Under the pieces are notes generated by a model. It was not told where the DNA came from. It did no database searches and worked only from the letters and a program-made list of their open reading frames with translations. Position numbers and translations under genes: made by a program. A stretch of DNA of 9,696 nucleotides. It comes from CAYMEV01 sp964431655 [NCBI: uncultured bacterium]. GTDB lineage: Bacteria > CAYMEV01. Positions 1-6,261 of this stretch are shown one piece after another. The stretch lies in assembly GCA_964431655.1 (NCBI GenBank), contig CAYSKJ010000012.1, positions 26,553 to 36,248 of the forward strand, read 5' to 3'. Every line of letters starts with the position of its first letter. Positions within the stretch are counted from its first letter, which is position 1.

Positions 1-290
1 AGGATTGAGGCTGTAAAACCGTTGATTGTGATCAGCTTGGTTCCCCGGGAGATGAATGCCCCGTCCCTGAAAGGAGAAAAGATTGTCATGTTCGAATCAA
101 GCTTTTTGAAGCATCTTTCAAAGATTATTATCCCCGACATTACGAAATCCTGCTTTGCAATCACAAATGCAGAGGATTTCTTGCCCGGGCTGACGGTGCT
201 CCTGGTGGTAATGTCATTAAATGCACGGTCCTCAAGGAGGCTTTCTTCTATGAACTTGTCAATCAGAAATAAATCCTCATTCCTTATCAT
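1..290 (-). CDS. nadC: Nicotinate-nucleotide pyrophosphorylase (carboxylating), N-terminal part, cut by window edge
   Basis: NadC converts quinolinate and PRPP to nicotinate mononucleotide, CO2 and pyrophosphate in de novo NAD synthesis, in the cytosol. The visible 96 residues match the N-terminal domain of the family: an acidic LLEDRAFNDITT stretch (residues 15-26; the family has EDLGxGDITT), then a stretch with VIAKQDFVMSG (the usual xxAKExGVLAG) and a DGAFISRGTKL segment like the family's DGDxVxxGxxL. The catalytic barrel lies outside the window. The ATG at 288-290 is preceded by AAAAGGAG with a 7-nt gap, which fixes the start. It is probably the last visible gene of the minus-strand run, 40 nt after the thioredoxin-like gene. 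Recognition is by memory of the family pattern and is fairly firm although only a third of the protein is present. Confidence 0.85.
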   Translation of the reverse strand, partial: MIRNEDLFLIDKFIEESLLEDRAFNDITTRSTVSPGKKSSAFVIAKQDFVMSGIIIFERCFKKLDSNMTIFSPFRDGAFISRGTKLITINGFTASI

Positions 291-330
291 AAAAATACTC
301 CTTTTATTCTCTTAAAATGAGAAATAAAAA

Positions 331-786
331 TCAGTCGATTAGATTTTCCTCTTTCAAAAGCCCCATTATATGCTGGTAGGCCTCCTTGCCTTCATGAGTC
401 CTGGTTTTGTTTCCGTCAAAAATCATGAAGTAAGGAATGGACCTGAGATTGAACTGCTTAGCGACAGGGCTTTCCCAGTCTATCTTTTTTATTCCCGGGC
501 GGTTAATGTCTATTTTTATTACTGCAATGTCCTTCCTCTTCTCCCTGAGGCTGGCAAGAAGCGGGGCAATCCTTACGCAGGGAGGGCAGTAATCCGAGTA
601 GAAATCCACTATGTTGATCTTATCGCTGTGAAGCAGATCCTCAAGCACTATTTCACCCTGGCCAGCAACTGCAGCAGGGGGGTCGGGATTTGGGACTTCG
701 GCAGCCTTCCGGCAGCTGAAGAGCATAAAAAGCAGGGCAGATATGCTAATTATGCAGATAGATAGATAATCTGTTTTTCTTTTCAC
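331..786 (-). CDS. Thioredoxin-domain lipoprotein (CPPC active site)
   Basis: This is a probable membrane-anchored thiol-disulfide oxidoreductase. Numbered from the GTG start (151 aa), a hydrophobic signal segment at about residues 8-24 ends in a lipobox-like LFSC with Cys25 as the predicted lipidated residue. A Pro/Ala-rich linker follows, then a thioredoxin fold with FYSDYCPPC (active-site Cys67 and Cys70), VIKIDIN and the cis-proline segment RSIPYF (Pro118). The CPPC pair differs from CGPC of cytosolic thioredoxin and is common in TlpA/ResA-type extracytoplasmic proteins. I chose the GTG at 784-786 because GGAG lies 6 nt before it; the open frame continues to a TTG at 798 that has no ribosome site at usable distance. 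It follows lepB by 52 nt in the same direction. Substrates cannot be inferred; export, lipidation and redox role are inferences from the motifs. Confidence 0.82.
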   Translation of the reverse strand: MKRKTDYLSICIISISALLFMLFSCRKAAEVPNPDPPAAVAGQGEIVLEDLLHSDKINIVDFYSDYCPPCVRIAPLLASLREKRKDIAVIKIDINRPGIKKIDWESPVAKQFNLRSIPYFMIFDGNKTRTHEGKEAYQHIMGLLKEENLID

Positions 787-838
787 AATTTTCTCCAATC
801 CAATATTTTATTTTTTTCCTGTTATAAGCACAAGAGGG

Positions 839-1444
839 TCATTTAAGCTTTTTGAGAAACTTGTCCCAGTTTATCCTGCCAGACTTGGCATCATAGCTCC
901 AGTAGGTCAAAAGGCCCCTGCCCTTGATATAGTCAAAGGGCACAAAACCCCAGTATCTGCTGTCATAACTGTTGTCCCGGTTATCACCGAGAACGAAAAT
1001 ATGGTTCTCTGGGACTGTAAATTCATCAATGTTTGAATTGCCGGAAGCTATCCTGTTTAAGGGATTGGTCGATATTACATAGGGTTCATCCAGCATTTCG
1101 CCGTTTACATATACCTTATTGTCTCTTATCTTGACCCTGTCGCCGGGAAGGCCTATAAGCCTCTTTATGAAATCCTTGGTAGGGTCTTCCGGGAACTTGA
1201 ATACAACAATCTCCTGCCTTTTGGGTGCCCTGTGATACAGGGGGAAGGGACCTTTCCAGTAGATAAATCTGAGGAAAAACAGCCTGTCCCCGTGCTGTAT
1301 GGTATTAAGCATCGAACCTGTCGGAACCTTTGATGTCTGTATTATAAATGCCTGGAATATCAGAGCTAGAATAACAGCAGTAACAAAGGCCTCAAGGTAG
1401 TCCCTCAACAGTGAAAGCCGGCGTTTAGGCTCATTTTCCTTCAT
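839..1444 (-). CDS. lepB: Signal peptidase I
   Basis: LepB cleaves signal peptides from secreted proteins at the outer face of the inner membrane. From the ATG at 1442-1444 the protein has 201 residues: one N-terminal membrane segment (about 17-36), then the family boxes in order. These are PTGSMLNT with the nucleophile Ser44, a GDRLFF stretch, DFIKRLIGLPGD with the general base Lys94, a VYVNG stretch, and LGDNRDNSYDSRYWG (residues 152-166). All catalytic positions are intact, and the length suits the compact, single-span type of enzyme. The start was chosen because AAGGAG lies 6 nt before this ATG; an in-frame TTG at 1480 would add 12 residues and has no ribosome site. It lies between the ROK gene and the thioredoxin-like lipoprotein and is probably co-transcribed with both. 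Confidence 0.96.
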   Translation of the reverse strand: MKENEPKRRLSLLRDYLEAFVTAVILALIFQAFIIQTSKVPTGSMLNTIQHGDRLFFLRFIYWKGPFPLYHRAPKRQEIVVFKFPEDPTKDFIKRLIGLPGDRVKIRDNKVYVNGEMLDEPYVISTNPLNRIASGNSNIDEFTVPENHIFVLGDNRDNSYDSRYWGFVPFDYIKGRGLLTYWSYDAKSGRINWDKFLKKLK

Positions 1445-1491
1445 TGCATGCTCCTTAAATAGAATCGCTTTTTCTGGCAAGGGCCATTATA

Positions 1492-2451
1492 CTAATAAAG
1501 GACAAAATTATCAAGTTCTTTTCTTTTAAATACAAGGCAACAGCCGGTAAAGTGCCTTAAATCCGAGTCAGCGCTTACTTCGACGGTCACATCATTAAAG
1601 GTGGCGGAATAGCTGTGTATCTCCAGCTCTTCAAAAAATGGCTTTTTAAAAAGATCAAAGCTTTTTGATATTTTACCCCCTAATACAATGACCTGCGGGT
1701 TGAAAAGATTAAGGACAGAGCCTATCCCCCTGCCCAGGTATCTCCCCATCCTGTGAAAAAGGTCTGTTGCGGCAGTATCATTTTTGCCTGCAAGTTCAGC
1801 TATTTTGCTTATTTCTATATCTTCGGAGACGGGAATACCCTTTTCCAGGCATTCAGCTATATAAAACCTCTTTAAGCTGAATCCCCCGCAGAAGGCCTCA
1901 AGACATCCCGACCTTCCGCAGCTGCAGACAGGACCCGGGGACTCTATGTTCATGTGGCCTACCTCAAAACCGTATCCGCGGTAACCTATGAAAGGCTTCT
2001 GGTCTATTATTACCCCGCCGCCTATGCCTGTGCCCAGGGTAATACCTATGAACGGCGATGTCCTTCTGTCATACCTGGCATACTCGCCCAGGGTGAAACT
2101 CAAGGCATCATTCAGCATTGACATGGGGCACTGATAGTTTTCGCTGATGTCCCTGAGAAGGTTCTTGCCGTTCAAGGCAGGCAGATTAGGTGACTGGGCT
2201 ATGGTAAAATCCCTGTTGTCAATAAGCCCGGCCAGGGATATCCCAATTCCAGATGGGGGCCTGCTGTCAAGTCTGGTGATTATCTGGTCCGCCAGGTAGT
2301 TCATTACTGTGGTTATCTTTGAATAGGTGAATGTGTTTGAAACCTTCTCATACATTATATCAAGGCCTTCCAGCGGCTTCAGCGTCCCGGCGTTAAGGGC
2401 TGCAGCCTTTATGGAGTTGCCCCCTACATCCAGTGCAACATAGTATTCCAT
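1492..2451 (-). CDS. ROK-family sugar kinase or kinase-like regulator
   Basis: ROK proteins are mostly ATP-dependent sugar kinases (glucokinase, N-acetylmannosamine kinase, fructokinase); some are transcription factors with an added N-terminal helix-turn-helix. This 319-aa protein starts directly with the ATP-binding phosphate-1 motif (ALDVGGNSIK, residues 6-15), so it has no DNA-binding extension and is more likely an enzyme. Further features are LND with the candidate catalytic Asp115, the phosphate-2 motif GTGIGGG (140-146), the sugar-contact motif EVGH (163-166), and the zinc-binding signature CSCGRSGCLE with Cys176, Cys178, Cys183 and His166. The family usually has END where this one has LND, a small deviation next to the catalytic Asp. 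The ATG at 2451 is preceded by GGGGAAG. It is the first gene of the minus-strand run, with a promoter at 2493-2521. The sugar substrate cannot be read from the sequence; glucose is the commonest for this length. Confidence 0.9.
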   Translation of the reverse strand: MEYYVALDVGGNSIKAAALNAGTLKPLEGLDIMYEKVSNTFTYSKITTVMNYLADQIITRLDSRPPSGIGISLAGLIDNRDFTIAQSPNLPALNGKNLLRDISENYQCPMSMLNDALSFTLGEYARYDRRTSPFIGITLGTGIGGGVIIDQKPFIGYRGYGFEVGHMNIESPGPVCSCGRSGCLEAFCGGFSLKRFYIAECLEKGIPVSEDIEISKIAELAGKNDTAATDLFHRMGRYLGRGIGSVLNLFNPQVIVLGGKISKSFDLFKKPFFEELEIHSYSATFNDVTVEVSADSDLRHFTGCCLVFKRKELDNFVLY

Positions 2452-2492
2452 AAGCTTCCCCTGTTAAAGTATTAGATATAATTCTTTCTACC

Positions 2493-2521
2493 TTTATATA
2501 CCATGAAGGGAAGTTTATCAA
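2493..2521 (-). promoter_or_regulatory. Sigma70-type promoter for the ROK-lepB-thioredoxin-nadC run
   Basis: On the minus strand TTGATA (2516-2521) is followed after exactly 17 bp by TATAAA (2493-2498). Each hexamer has one mismatch to the consensus. The expected transcription start near 2486 gives a leader of about 35 nt before the ROK ATG at 2451. No terminator-like hairpin was seen in the short gaps of the downstream gene run. Assignment is by pattern only. Confidence 0.6.
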
Positions 2522-2588
2522 ACAAGATTTTTTTATACCCCTGCATAATGAATCTTTGGGTTTTATCAAAAGAGGTGTTCTTTTTTTC

Positions 2589-2616
2589 TTGAAAAAGCTC
2601 TGTTAAATAAGATAAT
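2589..2616 (+). promoter_or_regulatory. Sigma70-type promoter for the proteasome-like gene pair
   Basis: TTGAAA (2589-2594) is followed after 16 bp by GATAAT (2611-2616), one mismatch from consensus in each hexamer. The predicted start near 2623 leaves about 40 nt to the ATG at 2664, which has GGAGG with a 5-nt gap. The T-rich tract just upstream (2581-2587) is in keeping with a promoter. It is back to back with the ROK promoter. Confidence 0.55.
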
Positions 2617-2663
2617 CACTTCCTAATGCTAATAAGCCTATAATAAAATATACGGAGGAAGAT

Positions 2664-3743
2664 ATGGCCATTGTAAATGCATTAAGATTTGACAAATCTT
2701 CTGTAGGGATTATCGCTGATGAAGAATACTGGTTCCTCGGCAGAAGAAAAAGCTATTTTCAGGATACCCTTCAGCACCTTACTGATGAGGAAATTATAGA
2801 AAAAACAGGTATAATTGCTGTTTACGGGGGAACGGGGACACCTTCCTTTCATTGGGATATAATAAAGAAAAGCAGGGCAAAGATAAAAGAGGAATTTTCC
2901 AGCAGGGCAAAAAACATAAAAACAATATATGACATAAGCAAGATCGTTCTGGATGTTCTTCAGGAGGTGAAAAGGGACAGGATCAACCAGAAGCTTAAAT
3001 TCATGTACGGTTTTACCATAGATGACGTCAACAGGGGTTACTTTGAGTTTGAAGGCAAAAAATACGATATAAAACAGAAGAAAATAAAGGACAAATCTCT
3101 GGGTTTAGTAATGGGAAGCGAAAAAAGCTTCCTTACCAATCCCATACTCCAGAACAAGGCTGTAATATGCGGATATGACCAGAAGGATGGTGTGTCAATG
3201 TATTATCTCAATTCAGAGAATTCTGTCATGTCTTTTACATCCGGGGGATATGAGGCCATCGGACCGGGTAAATATGCATCAGGCCTGGCCTTTGCTGAGT
3301 TTTTCCAGGGTATGCCCCTTTATAAGAGAAGGGAGGGCTTTTCCAGGATAGAGGGCATGATACAGCTCATTAACTCTGCCATCATGGCTGCAGACTACTA
3401 CAATGAGGTGGGCGGCCTGTTTAATATCATATTCATTGACGGCGAGAAGAAAAATCCCGGGGACAGGATAATAGAGGTCTTTGACAATAAGGGCAAACTG
3501 GCCAGCGAGATTGTCAGAAGCTTTAAGCTCGGCATGATAACAAAGGAAGATACCGGTCGGCTGATAGATGAACTGATATTTAAGGGTGCGAATATAGATT
3601 TACTTGAGGAACAGCTATACAAGTCATCCAAGGATGCGGATAAGCTTGAACTCCTGCTCAGGGGTTACAAGGAAATGGAGCTCTGCGACCAGGAACCCGT
3701 AAAACAGGCAAAAGAAAAATCCAGGAAGGGAAAAGGAGAGTAA
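2664..3743 (+). CDS. Proteasome-fold (Ntn-hydrolase-like) protein, apparently non-catalytic paralogue
   Basis: I know no named family for this 359-aa protein, but its pattern follows the proteasome/HslV fold. There is an N-terminal strand pair AIVNALRF...GIIADEE (2-21, Asp19 at the place of proteasome Asp17), then TGIIAVYGGTGTPS (48-61, the AGLVGDAQ-like turn before helix 1). Later come AVICGYDQKDGVSMYYL (166-182) and AIGPG (198-202), like the family's LLAGYDxxxGPxLYxxD and AIGSG, and finally VGGLFNIIFIDG (249-260), like SGGxxDVxVID. A family-specific block with YGF, DD and a GY...G..YDIK pattern (115-137) is inserted. Catalytic positions are lost: Ala2 at the nucleophile, Thr35 at the Lys33 place, Tyr246 at the Asp166 place. 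The C-terminal extension contains LLRGYK (331-336) and a Lys-rich tail. It aligns along its length with the next gene. The fold is inferred; a structural, non-catalytic role is a further inference. Confidence 0.7.
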   Translation: MAIVNALRFDKSSVGIIADEEYWFLGRRKSYFQDTLQHLTDEEIIEKTGIIAVYGGTGTPSFHWDIIKKSRAKIKEEFSSRAKNIKTIYDISKIVLDVLQEVKRDRINQKLKFMYGFTIDDVNRGYFEFEGKKYDIKQKKIKDKSLGLVMGSEKSFLTNPILQNKAVICGYDQKDGVSMYYLNSENSVMSFTSGGYEAIGPGKYASGLAFAEFFQGMPLYKRREGFSRIEGMIQLINSAIMAADYYNEVGGLFNIIFIDGEKKNPGDRIIEVFDNKGKLASEIVRSFKLGMITKEDTGRLIDELIFKGANIDLLEEQLYKSSKDADKLELLLRGYKEMELCDQEPVKQAKEKSRKGKGE

Positions 3744-3744
3744 C

Positions 3745-4788
3745 ATGACATCTATTAATGCTATGAAATTTAACGAGAAACAGGGCATACTTATCTGCGA
3801 TGAATCCAGGGGCTGGAACCCTGAGGCCATGAAGCTCCAGACCTCTGACAAGATCAAGCCTGTTATCGATCCTGATATAACCAGGGAAACAGGCCTTGTA
3901 GCCTACTATGGAAACACAGGTACCTCCTCCATAGGCGATGAGCTTAAATTTTCCATAAAACAGGCAATATCAAGGAGGTTTGAAGAAGAATCATCCAGGA
4001 GGTTAGCCCTTCCCAAGGATTTTCTTACCATTGAGCAGATTGCATCCCTGGCTTATGATATACAGATAAACATGAAGCGGGAGCACATTGATGAAACCCT
4101 TCTGGGAAGGTATGGATTTTCAGCCAAGGACTTCATTTCTGGCGGATATACCAGGGATGGTCAGAAGATAGATATCAAATCCGAGGAGATAATAAATACC
4201 GTAGCTGACGACCTTATCTGGAACGGAAGAAAGGGCGAACCCACCCCGATATTCCTGAATGCAGGCATTATAGCCGGTTATGAGCCCAGGGAGGGTTTCA
4301 GGATATTCCACCTCAGCCTCATTGATTTCAGCTGTGAACCGGTTCAGGAGCTGTTTTTAGGCGATGGTTCAGGCAGGGATATGACAACGGTAATATTTAC
4401 CGAACACTCCAATAAGAAAACTGTGCCTGAAAAGAGGGGCAATATAGATGTAACCGAGGGAATATTTATTGCCATCAAGGCTGTAAACGCAGCAGCAAGG
4501 CATGACTTGGGTGTCGGCGGCCAGTTTTCAATAATGTATGTTGACGGAAACCAGAAGGACAACCTTAAAAAGACCAAAGAAATGTCCGACAAGAGGATAA
4601 AACTCCTTTCAGAACTGGTAGAGGCAAATTATTATGAAATTATAGGCAGGGATATCTGCTATTTTGCTATTGAAAAGATCATACTCGAGGATAAGGATTT
4701 TTATACCACATATGAACAGGTTAAGAGCAAGATAAAGGATTTTAAGAAATTCTCCCGATTCCTCAGGGGATATAAGTTCAAGATGTAA
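3745..4788 (+). CDS. Proteasome-fold (Ntn-hydrolase-like) protein with predicted N-terminal Thr nucleophile
   Basis: This 347-aa protein is a paralogue of the preceding one and probably its catalytic partner. Thr2 follows the initiator Met directly (TSINAMKF), as in HslV, so Met removal alone would expose an N-terminal Thr. Asp19 (GILICDES), Lys36 (SDKIKPV) and Asp254 (RHDLGVGG) fall where proteasome Asp17, Lys33 and Asp166 are expected; the Ser169 place is Val257. Other family segments are TGLVAYYGNTGTSS (49-62), AGIIAGYEPREGFRIFHLS (173-191) and GGQFSIMYVDG (258-268). The insertion with RYGF...GGY...G.KIDIK (122-145) matches the paralogue, as does a C-terminal FLRGYK (339-344). At about 350 residues it is much longer than HslV or bacterial beta subunits. 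Its ribosome site AAGGAG (3733-3738) lies in the last codons of the upstream gene and the gap is 1 nt, so translation is probably coupled. Peptidase or other Ntn-hydrolase activity is predicted, not shown. Confidence 0.72.
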   Translation: MTSINAMKFNEKQGILICDESRGWNPEAMKLQTSDKIKPVIDPDITRETGLVAYYGNTGTSSIGDELKFSIKQAISRRFEEESSRRLALPKDFLTIEQIASLAYDIQINMKREHIDETLLGRYGFSAKDFISGGYTRDGQKIDIKSEEIINTVADDLIWNGRKGEPTPIFLNAGIIAGYEPREGFRIFHLSLIDFSCEPVQELFLGDGSGRDMTTVIFTEHSNKKTVPEKRGNIDVTEGIFIAIKAVNAAARHDLGVGGQFSIMYVDGNQKDNLKKTKEMSDKRIKLLSELVEANYYEIIGRDICYFAIEKIILEDKDFYTTYEQVKSKIKDFKKFSRFLRGYKFKM

Positions 4789-4796
4789 ACTGATCC

Positions 4797-4828
4797 CGGG
4801 GGCGCTTTTAAGGGTGCCCCCGCTTTTC
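4797..4828 (+). terminator. Rho-independent terminator after the proteasome-like pair
   Basis: CGGGGGC (4797-4803) and GCCCCCG (4816-4822) form a perfect 7-bp GC stem around a 12-nt loop, followed by C then TTTT (4824-4827). It begins 8 nt after the stop codon of the second gene and marks the end of a two-gene transcript, separating it from the membrane protein gene downstream. Confidence 0.75.
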
Positions 4829-4873
4829 AATAAACATTGATCCATCGCCTAATTTTAGAGAGGTCTGTCTCCT

Positions 4874-6238
4874 GTGGTCTGCACTGAAAAAATCCGGGCT
4901 GTTTTATTTTGGATATGCTTTATCTCATCGGGATTATCATTTCTGTTCCTTATGTTCAACCTTTTTTCACTGTGTGAAAGTATAGACCTGTATCTTTTTA
5001 AGATCGGCTTAAGGAACCTGTCCAAGCTTGCCCAAAATACCCTGCTTATTACAGTTGCGGCGTATCTGATATATCCCCTCAGGTTCAGAGAAAAATTTTT
5101 GTATTACAGGCCGATGATTGTCACAGTTCTGATATCTCTCCTGTTCCTGATACCTTCCGGAATTCTTTCAAGCCGCTATACCCCCGGCAAAGGCCTGACT
5201 AAACTTATCGGGTTCGGCAGAAATACACAAAAGCCTTTTCTACCTGAAATTTATCAGCTTAAGCCTGCCATGTCCTCAAAATACGGTTATGATGGGCAAT
5301 ATTATGCCCAGCTGTCTATAGATCCCTTTTTAAAACAGGATAAAACAAAAGAAGCGCTGGATCTGCCCCAGTACCGAGCAAGGCGCATAGGGTTGCCTTT
5401 TCTGGCGTATTTTCTGGGCATGGGGAAACCATGGCAGATATTGAATATCTATTCAGTATTAAATTTTGTATTCTGGATTCTGCTGTTTATATTTGTTATT
5501 AGATATGCGGGGGTTAAAGACTTCAGGAGTCTGTTCCTGGCAATGGCCATGCTCTGGTCTACGGGGACACTGGTTTCCCTTGAGAGGGCTCTTACGGATT
5601 TCCCTGCAGTAGTTACGGCAGTTGCAGCAGTTCTTGTTTCAGGCCGGTCATGGATAATAGCAGGATTGCTTTTCAGCTACTCAGGACTGATAAAAGAAAC
5701 ATCTGCACTAAGCTTCCCGGTATTGATTGAACCAGGTAAAACCAACAGAAAGAGACTGATATTATCTCTTCTGGTATGCATAATTCCCCTTTTAGCCTGG
5801 TATGCTTATATATATCTGCGCCTGGGCAGTTCCAGCGGGATGGGAAGCGGTAATTTCAGCCTTCCCTTTTATGGATTTATCATGAAAGTTAGCAGTGCTG
5901 TAACATATCTCTCCACAGGCAGAGAAGGAATTCTGGGCATCCAGCTGTTATTTGAGTTACTCTGCCCTTTTTCACTGCTGGTCCAGGCATTATACCTGGC
6001 TTTTTCCCGCAGGTATGAATCTGCTGAATGGAGACTGGGAGCAGGTTTTGCCTTTCTTTTTGCCTTTCTGGGTTCTGGGGTATGGGAGGAGCAGAATGCT
6101 TATGCCCGTGTCCTTCTTCCCCTGACCTTCTCCTATAATCTGCTTATTTACAGGTATGAAAAGAAAACCAGGTTCGCACTGTTTTTCATTTCAGGAAACG
6201 TCGGCATGTTCTGGCTGGCATATATGTTCTTCATATAG
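4874..6238 (+). CDS. Polytopic membrane protein, GT-C-type glycosyltransferase-like
   Basis: This 454-aa protein has roughly ten hydrophobic segments, for example residues 9-31, 56-69, 80-98, 190-209, 245-275, 295-316 and 355-376. It has an extracytoplasmic-looking loop after the first few spans carrying YGYDGQYYAQL (137-147) and, further on, YRARRIGLPFLAYFLG (167-182). The GYDGQxYxxL and YRxxRixxPxLA pair recurs in a family of bacterial GT-C-like membrane proteins thought to move sugars from polyprenyl-phosphate donors onto cell-surface glycans. A late segment with Tyr410 and Arg412 before LLPL also fits that family. The start is GTG at 4874, with a weak AGAGG 10 nt before it; an upstream in-frame TAG at 4856 leaves no better choice. 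No promoter was obvious between the terminator and this gene. The substrate is unknown, and I have not recognised a specific named gene. Confidence 0.65.
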   Translation: MVCTEKIRAVLFWICFISSGLSFLFLMFNLFSLCESIDLYLFKIGLRNLSKLAQNTLLITVAAYLIYPLRFREKFLYYRPMIVTVLISLLFLIPSGILSSRYTPGKGLTKLIGFGRNTQKPFLPEIYQLKPAMSSKYGYDGQYYAQLSIDPFLKQDKTKEALDLPQYRARRIGLPFLAYFLGMGKPWQILNIYSVLNFVFWILLFIFVIRYAGVKDFRSLFLAMAMLWSTGTLVSLERALTDFPAVVTAVAAVLVSGRSWIIAGLLFSYSGLIKETSALSFPVLIEPGKTNRKRLILSLLVCIIPLLAWYAYIYLRLGSSSGMGSGNFSLPFYGFIMKVSSAVTYLSTGREGILGIQLLFELLCPFSLLVQALYLAFSRRYESAEWRLGAGFAFLFAFLGSGVWEEQNAYARVLLPLTFSYNLLIYRYEKKTRFALFFISGNVGMFWLAYMFFI

Positions 6239-6261
6239 CCGTCCCAGGTCGGATTCTGAGG

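Noticed and set aside
370-765. A 131-codon plus-strand open frame opposite the thioredoxin-like gene
   Set aside because: The minus strand carries the CPPC thioredoxin pattern and lipobox; the plus frame has no motif or ribosome site.
3745-4788. Naming the second proteasome-like gene hslV
   Set aside because: It is about twice as long, has an insertion and C-terminal extension, lacks the TTI/V...GDGQ-type start of HslV, and no hslU is adjacent.
6239-6261. A bidirectional terminator between the two convergent genes
   Set aside because: The 23-bp gap and its flanks offer only a 4-bp imperfect pairing (CGGA with TCCG) and no T-run.
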